Under the pieces are notes generated by a model. That model did not search any database and was not told where the DNA came from. It worked only from the letters and a program-made list of their open reading frames with translations. A stretch of DNA of 64,000 nt, taken from positions 4,523,501-4,587,500 of the forward strand of contig NZ_CP155559.1 of NCBI RefSeq assembly GCF_022095615.2. Reading direction: 5' to 3'. This DNA comes from Bacillus thuringiensis (GTDB lineage: Bacteria > Bacillota > Bacilli > Bacillales > Bacillaceae_G). The position numbers and the translations under genes were made by a program. Numbering within the stretch: position 1 is the first letter of the stretch; every line of letters starts with the position of its first letter. Positions 15,213 to 23,154 of this stretch are shown one piece after another.

Positions 15213-15740
15213 ATGAATATTGAAATAAAAGACACTTTAATTTCTGAAGAACAATTACAAGAAAAAGTAAAAGAACTAGCACTTCAAATCGAACGTGACT
15301 TTGAAGGAGAAGAAATCGTAGTAATCGCTGTATTAAAAGGATCTTTCGTATTCGCTGCTGATTTAATTCGTCACATTAAAAACGATGTAACAATCGACTT
15401 TATTTCTGCATCTAGCTACGGCAATCAAACAGAAACAACTGGGAAAGTAAAACTATTAAAAGATATCGATGTAAACATTACTGGAAAAAACGTAATTGTT
15501 GTAGAAGACATTATCGATTCTGGTTTAACACTTCACTTCCTAAAAGATCACTTCTTTATGCATAAACCGAAGGCACTCAAATTCTGTACGTTACTTGATA
15601 AACCAGAGCGTCGTAAAGTGGACTTAAAAGCTGAATACGTTGGCTTCCAAATTCCAGACGAATTTATCGTTGGCTACGGTATCGACTGCGCAGAAAAATA
15701 TCGTAACTTACCATTTATCGCTTCAGTTGTAACGGAATAA
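15213..15740 (+). CDS. hpt: Hypoxanthine phosphoribosyltransferase
   Basis: A 175-aa purine-salvage enzyme, hypoxanthine or guanine plus PRPP to IMP or GMP. The PRPP-binding motif is VVEDIIDSGLTL (96-107). LKGSFVFAADLIRH, DFISASSYG and the C-terminal GYGIDCAEKYRNLP segment are typical of bacterial Hpt. GTAGGAGGAC precedes the ATG. Cereus-group genomes are expected to carry another hpt near ftsH, so this may be a second copy, judged from family knowledge. Confidence 0.94.
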   Translation: MNIEIKDTLISEEQLQEKVKELALQIERDFEGEEIVVIAVLKGSFVFAADLIRHIKNDVTIDFISASSYGNQTETTGKVKLLKDIDVNITGKNVIVVEDIIDSGLTLHFLKDHFFMHKPKALKFCTLLDKPERRKVDLKAEYVGFQIPDEFIVGYGIDCAEKYRNLPFIASVVTE

Positions 15741-15746
15741 TATAAT

Positions 15747-15787
15747 AGAATAAACTTTCATCAATTACTGGTGGAAGTTTATTTTCT
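15747..15787 (+). terminator. Terminator of hpt
   Basis: AATAAACTTTCA / TGGAAGTTTATT imperfect stem followed by TTCT. Confidence 0.7.
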
Positions 15788-15822
15788 ATCACGATTCGTA
15801 AAAGACAAAGGGAGAGAAAAAA

Positions 15823-16725
15823 ATGACAAAGACAAAATTTGAAAAAGTACTCCTCATCGTAAATCCACAAGCAGGGCAAGGCGATTTACATACGAACTTA
15901 ACGAAAATCGTACCACCTCTTGCGGCAGCTTTTCCTGACTTACATATCCTTCATACGAAAAAGCAAGGTGATGCAACAAAATATTGCCAAGAGTTTGCTA
16001 GTAAAGTAGATTTAATTATCGTCTTTGGTGGTGATGGAACAGTATTTGAATGCACAAACGGCTTAGCACCTCTTGAAACTAGACCTACACTTGCAATCAT
16101 TCCAGGGGGAACTTGCAACGACTTCTCTCGCACACTTGGTGTTCCGCAAAATATTGCAGAAGCAGCAAAACTTATCACAAAGGAACACGTAAAACCAGTT
16201 GACGTCGCAAAAGCAAACGGACAGCATTTCTTAAACTTCTGGGGCATTGGACTTGTCTCTGAAGTATCAAACAATATTGATGCAGAAGAAAAAGCAAAGC
16301 TTGGAAAAATCGGTTATTACTTAAGTACTATTCGAACTGTCAAAAACGCTGAAACATTCCCAGTAAAAATTACGTACGACGGACAAGTATATGAAGACGA
16401 AGCTGTCCTTGTTATGGTTGGAAATGGTGAATATCTTGGCGGTATCCCGTCCTTTATCCCAAACGTAAAGTGCGATGACGGAACACTTGATATTTTCGTA
16501 GTCAAATCAACAGGCATTCAAGCGTTTAAAGATTATATCGGAAAGAAACTATTTGAAGACTCAAATGAAAATGATATTTTCCACGTAAAAGCGAAATCCA
16601 TTCATATTGAAACCGAAGAAGAAAAAGAAGTAGATACAGATGGAGAAAGCTCGCTTCATACACCTTGTCATATTGAATTATTGCAAGGGCACTTTACGAT
16701 GATTTATAATCCTGCGGTTGTATAA
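15823..16725 (+). CDS. Diacylglycerol/lipid kinase family protein
   Basis: A 300-aa soluble protein with the DAGK catalytic domain: VNPQAGQG near the start, the nucleotide-binding GGDGT (69-73) and PGGTCNDF (94-101), and C-terminal family features NGEYLGGIPSFIPNVKCDDG and VDTDGE. Members phosphorylate diacylglycerol or related lipids at the membrane (YegS/BmrU/DgkB). The exact lipid cannot be read from sequence. AAAGGGAG precedes the ATG. A 30-bp near-copy of the gene's last bases occurs at 19533-19562. Confidence 0.9.
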   Translation: MTKTKFEKVLLIVNPQAGQGDLHTNLTKIVPPLAAAFPDLHILHTKKQGDATKYCQEFASKVDLIIVFGGDGTVFECTNGLAPLETRPTLAIIPGGTCNDFSRTLGVPQNIAEAAKLITKEHVKPVDVAKANGQHFLNFWGIGLVSEVSNNIDAEEKAKLGKIGYYLSTIRTVKNAETFPVKITYDGQVYEDEAVLVMVGNGEYLGGIPSFIPNVKCDDGTLDIFVVKSTGIQAFKDYIGKKLFEDSNENDIFHVKAKSIHIETEEEKEVDTDGESSLHTPCHIELLQGHFTMIYNPAVV

Positions 16726-16726
16726 G

Positions 16727-16757
16727 AAAAAAACGAGTGATATCACTCGTTTTTTCT
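16727..16757. terminator. Bidirectional terminator after the lipid kinase gene
   Basis: AAAAAACGAGTGA / TCACTCGTTTTTT perfect stem. Shared with the minus-strand DUF2199 gene. Confidence 0.9.
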
Positions 16758-16765
16758 CTTCTAAT

Positions 16766-17275
16766 CTAGTTATGTTGTTGAATCATTTCTTGTATTTCTT
16801 TAACTCTCTCCAAAGTAATTCCATTTCTTTGTTCTATCGCTAAAGGGTGTTCGGTTGGTTCCAATTCAACATACGGTGCCATTCCTACTTCTCTTATATG
16901 TACATTTGTCTTCAAATTTAGTGTTTCCAGATAAACTGGTATTTCTACAGATAACCAGCCGAAATAAGGATCACTATTTTCTCGTCCTCTCTCATCCCAC
17001 TTTTCTAGCACTTTATCATAACTTTCTTTGCTAAGTGATACCCACACAGTCCATATGAAATTTTCGTGATAATCAATGATAGGAATCTCTAAACATCCTC
17101 TAATAAAGTAATGTTCATCGTCCATTACGCAAAGATCTGATGTTAAATGGAAGCGTTCCTCTCTTTCATGAGACGCTACCTCGTAATAATAATATGGTGC
17201 TTCACTTCCGTAGCATAGAGGAAGTGTAAAGCGGTTCATTTGTATCTTTTCTCCGGATTTTCTTCTTCTTTTCAT
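16766..17275 (-). CDS. DUF2199-family protein
   Basis: A 169-aa soluble protein. The central region carries the DUF2199 features EREERFHLTSDLCVMDDEHY, FIRGCLEIPI and WTVWVSLS. Many family members begin with a CxxCG zinc motif. Here the N-terminus is the basic MKRRRKSGEKIQ instead. AGGAG lies 12 bases before the ATG. It follows another minus-strand gene after 24 bases and may be its operon partner. Function unknown. Part of a block that looks inserted. Confidence 0.75.
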   Translation of the reverse strand: MKRRRKSGEKIQMNRFTLPLCYGSEAPYYYYEVASHEREERFHLTSDLCVMDDEHYFIRGCLEIPIIDYHENFIWTVWVSLSKESYDKVLEKWDERGRENSDPYFGWLSVEIPVYLETLNLKTNVHIREVGMAPYVELEPTEHPLAIEQRNGITLERVKEIQEMIQQHN

Positions 17276-17299
17276 TTATTATTCTTTCTCCTATCCTTT

Positions 17300-17977
17300 T
17301 CAGTCACAATCAAACTCTACCCAATTTCTCCAATGCGTATTAGAATCCTTCTTCACAATAACACTTGGATCTTTCTTCTCTATTGCAGCGGCTACTGATT
17401 GGAAGAATTCATTTTCACTTACTTTTTCGTCTTCAACATGTTTCCATTCTTCCGTTTCATATGCTACTTCCCAATTACCTTCTAAACCGAACTCTTCCAA
17501 AATCTCTTCTTTACTCCACCATAATAATGTTCTAACTTCTTCATTAGTAGCAAGCATACGCATAAAGTATGTTGGATAATGCTCTGTCGTTTGTACTTCT
17601 ATTCCATTATCTCCATACTCTTCTTCTGTAAATTCATATTCAAAATGATGCTCACGTATTTTTAAACTGCCAGTATAAATATCTGGTATAAAATTACCTT
17701 CATCATCAAATAGTTCATAATCTCCATCATTTAATTGCAAAATACCATCATCACCCATTGAATGAGTAATTCTATCGCCATATACTTGAATATCATTAAA
17801 TACACCTAATGAACCTACACCAACAATTTGAAACACCATTAGCCAATCCTTAGTATCTTTAAAGAAAAGAGAGAATTTCACTTGTGAAATATCCATATAT
17901 TCATTATCAAAGGCAGGAAATTCATAGTTACATTGTTTTTTATCTAATATATTTAAAATATCTTTTGGCATATACAT
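17300..17977 (-). CDS. Acidic hypothetical protein, 225 residues
   Basis: A soluble, very acidic protein, with motifs such as NDGDYELFDDEGNFIPDIYTG and EFGLEGNWEVAYETEEWKHV. No domain recognised. The single-domain acidic character would fit an immunity-type or regulatory protein, but this is only an impression. Start at 17977 (ATG) or 17971, since GAGG is eight bases upstream of the former. The longer frame to 18091 lacks a ribosome site. Precedes the DUF2199 gene by 24 bases. Confidence 0.65.
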   Translation of the reverse strand: MYMPKDILNILDKKQCNYEFPAFDNEYMDISQVKFSLFFKDTKDWLMVFQIVGVGSLGVFNDIQVYGDRITHSMGDDGILQLNDGDYELFDDEGNFIPDIYTGSLKIREHHFEYEFTEEEYGDNGIEVQTTEHYPTYFMRMLATNEEVRTLLWWSKEEILEEFGLEGNWEVAYETEEWKHVEDEKVSENEFFQSVAAAIEKKDPSVIVKKDSNTHWRNWVEFDCD

Positions 17978-18155
17978 CACCTTTTCCTCAATATAATCAT
18001 GTTTTAATTTCACTAGAGTATAACATAGACATACTTGCCTTTCACTTTCTAATAATACTACTAACAAAATAGAAGAATGACCTGTTTGCATGCCCTATTT
18101 CTTTTTAGGTACAATGAAGGAAAGTAGCAACCTGATACAAGGGAGAGGAAAAGCT

Positions 18156-19103
18156 GTGTTCAACCAACAGTTAGTTAATTTACGCATTGATTTTGCATTT
18201 AAACAATTGTTTGGTACGAATGGTAGTGAAGATATTCTAATTGCATTTTTAAACGCTATGTTACAAGAGTCTTTAGAGTCACCCATTGCTTCTCTACAAC
18301 TTGAAGATCCACATTTACACAGGGCATATGAAGAAGATAAGTTATCTATTTTAGACATTTCAGCGACATTAAACACAGGTACAAAAGTAAATGTAGAAAT
18401 ACAGCTCAATAATAATCACGATATGATGAAACGCAGTTTATATTATTGGGGAAAATTATACACATCTCAATTACAAAAGGGCATGCCATACAGCGCACTT
18501 CATAAAACCATCACCATTAATTTATTGAACTTCATAATGTTTTCAGATCACAAAGAATTTCATACAACGGGAACATTATGGAATACACAACAACAAAAAC
18601 TCCTAAGTGACGACATAGAAATCCACATTGTAGAAATTCCAAAGTTAACCGAACAATGGCATGAAGAAAAAGTCAATCCGTGGAAAGACCCGTTTGCTCG
18701 TTGGCTTTTATTACTTTCAGCAAATGAGGATGAGCACTTAACTAAAACATTGGAGGATATTGCTATGAACCAAGATCCTATTTTACAAAAAGCGATAAAT
18801 AATTGGGAACGTATGAGTCAAGATTCTTCTTTCCGACAAGCCTATGAAGCACGGGAAAAAGTTTTAATGGATGAGGCTGCAAAATTTGCCCACGCAGAGA
18901 AAGAAGGAATAAAAAGAGGAATGGAACAAGGCATTAAAAAAGGGATTGAACAGGGCATTGAAAAAGGTCGAAAAGAAGGGATTCAACAAGTAAAGACACA
19001 AATGATTAAAGATATGTATGAACTTGGTATGCCACTTGAAACGATTGCTAAAGCAAGTAAATTAAGTGTGCATGAGGTTGAGCGTATTTTAGGACATAAA
19101 TAG
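18156..19103 (+). CDS. Rpn-family PD-(D/E)XK nuclease (transposase-like)
   Basis: A 315-aa protein of the Rpn/PD-(D/E)XK nuclease transposase family. It starts VFNQQLVNLRIDFAFKQLFG, and the presumed active site is Asp in LSILDISA and VNVEIQ, with the R-SLYYWGKLY helix. The C-terminus has the amphipathic repeats GIKRG-MEQG-IKKG-IEQG-IEKG and a small helix-turn-helix-like end. Rpn proteins are DNA endonucleases tied to RecA-independent recombination. I use the GTG at 18156 because AGAGGA lies six bases upstream. ATGs at 18090 and 18114 lack ribosome sites. No terminal inverted repeats are visible. Confidence 0.85.
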   Translation: MFNQQLVNLRIDFAFKQLFGTNGSEDILIAFLNAMLQESLESPIASLQLEDPHLHRAYEEDKLSILDISATLNTGTKVNVEIQLNNNHDMMKRSLYYWGKLYTSQLQKGMPYSALHKTITINLLNFIMFSDHKEFHTTGTLWNTQQQKLLSDDIEIHIVEIPKLTEQWHEEKVNPWKDPFARWLLLLSANEDEHLTKTLEDIAMNQDPILQKAINNWERMSQDSSFRQAYEAREKVLMDEAAKFAHAEKEGIKRGMEQGIKKGIEQGIEKGRKEGIQQVKTQMIKDMYELGMPLETIAKASKLSVHEVERILGHK

Positions 19104-19107
19104 TGAT

Positions 19108-19142
19108 AAAAAAGAGCTTGAATTGTTTCAAGCTCTTTTTTA
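19108..19142 (+). terminator. Terminator of the Rpn gene
   Basis: AAAAAAGAGCTTGAA / TTCAAGCTCTTTTTT stem. Confidence 0.88.
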
Positions 19143-19355
19143 TCAACTTTCTTCAATATCATCTAATTGAGTCTTATAATATCCATCACACTCTAATACA
19201 TTCGGAAGAATACCTCTTTTATCTGGTAATAAAACTCTTAAAACCTCCCGATTTAGCTCTATGAAAGACTTCATACTGACTGGATAACCTTCAATAATAT
19301 TTGTGTACTCTATTCCTTGTTCAAACTTTTTTCCGCTCTTTATTTCTTCTATTAC
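19143..19355 (-). pseudogene. Gene relic: 70 open codons without a start
   Basis: The complement of 19355 to 19143 reads an open, protein-like frame (containing EQGIEYTNIIEGYPVSMKSF, IELNREVLRVLLPDKRG and a C-terminal DGYYKTQLDDIEES). TAA TGA lies directly before it and there is no in-frame start codon. This looks like the C-terminal remnant of a larger gene. The parent family is not recognised. It borders a hairpin at 19406-19430. Confidence 0.5.
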
Positions 19356-19635
19356 TCATTAATAACGAAACTACAATTTCATAAGAGATAACTATTGCTA
19401 ATACTTTTAGCGCAAATAAAATGCGCTAAATTTCAACTACTACTGGATATACTCAGCAATTACTCATATTAAATCTATTTTAATTCAGTTTTCTTAATTT
19501 TTTTTGGGGAATAGTATACTTATTGGCATTCAACGATGATTTATAATCCTACTTTTGTATAATAACTATTTCGATATAACTTAAATAATTACTAAACTTC
19601 GCATTTTTCAAAAAAATATAGTATGATGAATAAAT
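19356..19635. other. Intergenic region with a hairpin and a copy of the lipid kinase gene's end
   Basis: Holds a hairpin TTTAGCGCA / TGCGCTAAA (19406-19430) and a near-copy of the lipid kinase gene's 3' end (19533-19562). A possible promoter ends in TATGAT (19622-19627). No gene seen. Confidence 0.5.
19533..19562 (+). repeat. Relic copy of the 3' end of the lipid kinase gene
   Basis: ACGATGATTTATAATCCT is identical to 16696-16713. After four bases of which one matches, TTGTATAA is identical to 16718-16725, which holds the kinase stop codon. In frame it would read TMIYNP..V-stop, like the kinase C-terminus. The two copies flank the 17-19 kb gene block. Confidence 0.6.
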
Positions 19636-19675
19636 AAAAGGTTGTTAACAAAAAACGTTAACAACCTTTTTTATT
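19636..19675 (+). terminator. Leader hairpin/terminator upstream of ydjO
   Basis: AAAAGGTTGTTAAC / GTTAACAACCTTTT stem followed by TTATTTG. It begins about eight bases after a possible -10 box (TATGAT at 19622-19627) and ends about 25 bases before the ydjO ribosome site, so it may act as an attenuator. Confidence 0.7.
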
Positions 19676-19712
19676 TGTTCTAAAAAACTTTTCAATTTAA
19701 AGGAGCGATCAC

Positions 19713-19892
19713 ATGTATTGGAGAAAAAATGATAAACCTGTAGAAGAACCCGAAGCAATTGCTGTGTGGGAATGCGAAGCAGACGACTGCCTTGGATGGA
19801 TGCGTAAAAATTTTTCTTTAGAAGATAAGCCGCAATGCCCATTGTGTAAAGGTGACATGAAAAGCGGCGAACGATTACTACAGAAGTTATAA
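19713..19892 (+). CDS. ydjO: Cold-inducible protein YdjO family
   Basis: A 59-aa zinc-ribbon-like protein: MYWRKNDKPVEEPEAIAVWE, then CEADDC (21-26), and a second pair in QCPLC (42-45). Four cysteines probably bind a metal. AAAGGAGCG precedes the ATG. The family is named for cold induction of B. subtilis YdjO. The structured leader upstream fits regulated expression. A strong bidirectional terminator lies about 100 bases downstream. Confidence 0.85.
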   Translation: MYWRKNDKPVEEPEAIAVWECEADDCLGWMRKNFSLEDKPQCPLCKGDMKSGERLLQKL

Positions 19893-20087
19893 TACCTTTC
19901 CCTCTTTATCTTTTATATACTGAAAAAATAGAGGATTTTGTTTCTCCTTATCTACAGTACAAGTTGCTTCCTGATTATAAATAACGAAAGAAGCAGCTAT
20001 TACGTAGAATAGCTGCTTCTTTGAATTTATAACTTCTTCATCGCTATAAATTCCATATGATATTCCCAAAAATTTGTTTCTATTCAT
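19887..20087 (-). CDS. Doubtful 66-residue frame after the ABC permease
   Basis: An ATG at 20087 with AAGGGGG four bases upstream opens a frame beginning MNRNKFLGISYGIYSDEEVI. The frame then runs straight through the strong hairpin at 19987-20022, so the later part is unlikely to be real coding. It may be a small gene cut short by rearrangement, or chance. Listed only because of its ribosome site. Confidence 0.25.
   Translation of the reverse strand: MNRNKFLGISYGIYSDEEVINSKKQLFYVIAASFVIYNQEATCTVDKEKQNPLFFQYIKDKEGKVL
19987..20022. terminator. Strong bidirectional terminator (ydjO / ABC exporter)
   Basis: Perfect 15-bp stem AAAGAAGCAGCTATT / AATAGCTGCTTCTTT with a 6-base loop. Closes ydjO on the plus strand and the ABC transporter operon on the minus strand. 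Confidence 0.85.
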
Positions 20088-20109
20088 CGTCCCCCTTACT
20101 CACTACGTG

Positions 20110-21957
20110 CTACATTTCTTTCGGAAGAACAATTTTTTTATACAGTTGAACTGTAATGAAATAATAAACCACGTAAATGAATAAGAAAATAATAATCGGC
20201 AGCCAAATACGGAAATATGGATTATCTATTAAGAACGAGAACATGTTCATTCCGACTAATACATGCATTATACCTACGATCGCTGGGAACAAGAAAACTA
20301 AAAGTAACTCTTTATAAATTGATTTCGTTAATAGCTCATAACGCACACCAATTTTACGAAGCATTTGATAGCGAATAATATCTTTTGAAGCTCCAGAAAG
20401 AATTTTAAACATTAAACAGCTTGCCAGCATCGCTAAGAAAGCTATACCTAAGAAAAACCCCATAAATACTGTTCCACTGTAAGTACTGTAATATCCTTCG
20501 TATAGCATATATTTACTCAAAAGATGTACGTCCTTCATATCTTTATATTTAGCTAGCTCTAATTCATCAATTTTTTTCCATTCTTCTTTATACGTTATAA
20601 AATTGTCCGTTTTCCCCAGTATTATAATTTCTTCTTTACCTTGTATCCCGTCATACATCTTTTGATCTACAATTTTTATCTTTTGACTAGCATTCATATA
20701 TGTCTTTTGAAGAGACCTTAAAGCATTTCCCCACTCTTCTGGAATTACATTGGTATTATCCACATTTCTTTCTTGCCTATGGCTTAAAACGGCTCCGACA
20801 ATTAGCTCCCCCGAAACAGGAACGAATCGGCTACTATTCTCGGCTTTTCCAGTAGGTGTTAGCGGACGGTTTCTTTCTAAATCTTCTTTCAATTGATAAA
20901 TAAACTGCTCATCTACTTTGTATCGATATTCATTCTTTTCTTTAAATGTAATACTATCTAATATTTTCTTTTCTTCTGCTGTGGGATTTTTAATTTCGAC
21001 ATCATAGTATGCTGCATTCTCCACCATATTTGTGACATTATTTTTTAACGCCATACCACTGGAGATTGCCCCCGCACCGAGAGCCACTAACATAGCAACT
21101 GTCGCTAATACTTTCGTTAAACTATTAATAGAAAAACTTAACTGTGCAAACGTAAACGCATTGATTCCTTTTTCACTACGATTTTTATTCGCTTTTAGTT
21201 TGTTAATAATAATGGGAAGGAATGATGCAAATAGCATGTAAGTTCCTAATGTTACTGTAATTGTAGCAATGATAAACCCTGATTCCTTTAACTCTTTCAT
21301 ATAAATCATCGAAGCATAACCAACTGCTAATAAAATAATTGATAAAAGTGCTACTATATTCGTTAGTTTTCCTTTAGTAGGCGTACGCTCTTTGTGACCA
21401 TTGGAGTGAACGAGTTGTAATAACGAATTACGCGCTAGTTTCATACCATTCATAATTGCGGACAACATAAATAATGCGATGAAAAAGATGAAAGTAACAA
21501 TGATTGATGGTACATAAAATGCATGATAACCACCACCAGTAAATTCTAGTTCCTTCATTAGCAAATGGCCAACACCTTGCGCCAAGATTATACCGACTAT
21601 CACACCTACTATAAGAGATACTATTCCTAATACGATGGTTTCAATAAACATGAGCAATGTAATTTTATGCTTTTTTGCCCCTAATACCATATACATACCA
21701 AATTCTTTTTGCCGAAGTGATAATAAAAATGAATTGGCGTATAAAATATAAAACAATGTAATAGACCCTAATAAAAATGAGCCCGTTTGGAAGACCGAAA
21801 AAATCCCATCCATAGAATTCCCTTCGATAAATGTTTTATTTAACGCTAACGTTTGAAACATATAAAAAATTGAAATAGACATAATAAGCCCAACGAATAA
21901 GACCATATAGTCTTTTCGTTTACTTTTTAGTCCTGACATGGAAAGTTTGAATAACAT
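20110..21957 (-). CDS. BceB-type ABC permease (FtsX family), exporter 1
   Basis: A 615-aa protein with ten membrane segments in the BceB layout: one N-terminal, a three-segment FtsX block, a pair, then a large extracellular domain (about residues 305-510) and a C-terminal FtsX block (MGFFLGIAFLAMLASCLMFK). Family members with a partner ATPase free cell-wall targets from peptide antibiotics and signal to a BceS-type kinase. It follows its ATPase gene by 15 bases. Clearly paralogous to the permease at 23155-25017: both start MLFKLS and share SISIFYMFQTLALNK and LLSLRxKExGMYxVLGAKK. Confidence 0.9.
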   Translation of the reverse strand: MLFKLSMSGLKSKRKDYMVLFVGLIMSISIFYMFQTLALNKTFIEGNSMDGIFSVFQTGSFLLGSITLFYILYANSFLLSLRQKEFGMYMVLGAKKHKITLLMFIETIVLGIVSLIVGVIVGIILAQGVGHLLMKELEFTGGGYHAFYVPSIIVTFIFFIALFMLSAIMNGMKLARNSLLQLVHSNGHKERTPTKGKLTNIVALLSIILLAVGYASMIYMKELKESGFIIATITVTLGTYMLFASFLPIIINKLKANKNRSEKGINAFTFAQLSFSINSLTKVLATVAMLVALGAGAISSGMALKNNVTNMVENAAYYDVEIKNPTAEEKKILDSITFKEKNEYRYKVDEQFIYQLKEDLERNRPLTPTGKAENSSRFVPVSGELIVGAVLSHRQERNVDNTNVIPEEWGNALRSLQKTYMNASQKIKIVDQKMYDGIQGKEEIIILGKTDNFITYKEEWKKIDELELAKYKDMKDVHLLSKYMLYEGYYSTYSGTVFMGFFLGIAFLAMLASCLMFKILSGASKDIIRYQMLRKIGVRYELLTKSIYKELLLVFLFPAIVGIMHVLVGMNMFSFLIDNPYFRIWLPIIIFLFIYVVYYFITVQLYKKIVLPKEM

Positions 21958-21972
21958 GTTGAACCTTCTTTC

Positions 21973-22734
21973 TTATCCTTTTTGTGTGCCTAAATCTGCA
22001 AGCACATCTAAAATTTCTTTATAAAACTCGTCACGAGTACCTCTGCGATGGATTTCTTTATACAATTCTCCATCTTGGATGAATAAAATACGTCGGCAAT
22101 AACTTGCGCTTAACGGATCATGTGTAACCATCATAATTGAAACATCCTGTTCTTCATTTAAGTTGGTCATCGCCTCTAATAAACTTTTCGCATTTTTAGA
22201 ATCAAGTGCCCCTGTTGGCTCATCTCCTAAAATAATTGCTGGCTCATGTACAAGTGCACGAGCCGCTGCCGAACGTTGTTTTTGTCCACCAGATACTTCG
22301 GACGGATATTTTTGAAGAATCTCTGAAATCCCTAACATCTCTGCTACCTTTTTCACCTTTAATCCAATTCTTTTCGAATGAACACCTTGCAGGGAAAGCG
22401 GTAATGCAATGTTTTCATAGATTGATAAATTTTCAAGTAAGTTAAAATCTTGAAAGATAAACCCTAGTTTCTCTGAGCGAAAATCAGATAATTCTCCTTG
22501 CTTCATTTTCGTAATATCCGTTCCAGCAATTTCAACAATTCCATCTGTCGTTTTATCTAATGTAGAAATTACATTCAATAATGTTGTTTTTCCTGAACCA
22601 GATGGTCCCATAATCCCAACGAATTCACCCTCTTGAATCGAGAACGATACATTCTTTAGTGCATGCGATTGGCTCTCACCTTTTTTACCGTATACCTTCT
22701 GTACATTCTTTACTTCTACAACTGATGCTGTCAT
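21973..22734 (-). CDS. BceA-type ABC ATPase, exporter 1
   Basis: A 253-aa ATP-binding subunit: Walker A GPSGSGKTT (43-51), Q-loop in FIFQDFNLL, signature VSGGQKQR, Walker B IILGDEPTGALDS and the H-loop in MVTHDP. Belongs to the MacB/LolD/BceA class that pairs with FtsX-like permeases. It is the first gene of a two-gene operon. Its promoter carries the same direct-repeat operator as the two-component operon at 26.4-29.8 kb, so that regulator probably controls it. Confidence 0.93.
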   Translation of the reverse strand: MTASVVEVKNVQKVYGKKGESQSHALKNVSFSIQEGEFVGIMGPSGSGKTTLLNVISTLDKTTDGIVEIAGTDITKMKQGELSDFRSEKLGFIFQDFNLLENLSIYENIALPLSLQGVHSKRIGLKVKKVAEMLGISEILQKYPSEVSGGQKQRSAAARALVHEPAIILGDEPTGALDSKNAKSLLEAMTNLNEEQDVSIMMVTHDPLSASYCRRILFIQDGELYKEIHRRGTRDEFYKEILDVLADLGTQKG

Positions 22735-22792
22735 TTATATCCTCCTACATTTCTTTTTCCTATTTTTATTTTCCTTACATATTTTCCGAGCG

Positions 22793-22854
22793 TTTCTTAA
22801 CCCATTTCTAAGTATAGATAGCATTTCTTAATAAATAGCAGCGGATATTCTTAA
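22793..22854 (-). promoter_or_regulatory. Promoter with TTAAGAA direct repeats (exporter 1)
   Basis: On the minus strand: TTAAGAAT (22854-22847), 15 bases, TTAAGAAA (22831-22824), 7 bases, then the -10 TATACT (22816-22811) followed by TAGA. A third TTAAGAAA (22800-22793) lies just past the -10. Direct repeats upstream of a -10 are typical for OmpR/PhoB-type regulators. The same spacing recurs at 29865-29908. Confidence 0.75.
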
Positions 22855-22864
22855 CATTTCTTTA

Positions 22865-22914
22865 AGAATATGAAAAAGCCCCAAAGCTAATCTCTTGGGA
22901 CTTTTTCATATTCT
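22865..22914. terminator. Strong bidirectional terminator
   Basis: AGAATATGAAAAAG / CTTTTTCATATTCT outer stem with an inner CCCA / TGGG. It overlaps the 3' end of the small gene at 22887-23069 and is the first terminator after the permease at 23155-25017 on the minus strand. Confidence 0.85.
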
Positions 22915-23069
22915 ATTTTTACTCGTTTATAGAAATCTAATTTCTCTTTGTTATTTTCTTTTGTATATCCATTAAAGCTCTCTTTTGCAAGAACTTCTTT
23001 TCCTACTAATTTTTCACGATTAGCACTGTTTTTTATAGATTGCAATTGCTTCGTTACTATCTTTACCAT
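22887..23069 (-). CDS. Possible 60-residue Lys/Glu-rich protein
   Basis: A soluble, highly charged frame (MVKIVTKQLQSIKNSANREK at the start, KLDFYKRVKIEYEKVPRD at the end). The only ribosome-site-like sequence, AGAGG, abuts the ATG, so the true start is uncertain. Protein-like composition and a terminator exactly at its stop argue that it is, or was, expressed, probably read through from the permease gene 85 bases upstream. It could be a C-terminal remnant. Confidence 0.4.
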   Translation of the reverse strand: MVKIVTKQLQSIKNSANREKLVGKEVLAKESFNGYTKENNKEKLDFYKRVKIEYEKVPRD

Positions 23070-23154
23070 CCTCTAATTACTTTTAAAATCCATTACTTAT
23101 TTATACTAAAATGAAACATCACTCTAGTTTTTCAAGCCTTCCCCGTTATCTATT

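Noticed and set aside
18156..19103. Rpn-type gene as part of a complete transposon
   Set aside because: No terminal inverted repeats or target-site duplication next to the gene. The only flanking repeat found lies 16696-16725 / 19533-19562.
19645..19842. Minus-strand frame of 65 codons opposite ydjO
   Set aside because: The plus strand carries a real gene with ribosome site and cysteine pairs. The minus frame has neither.
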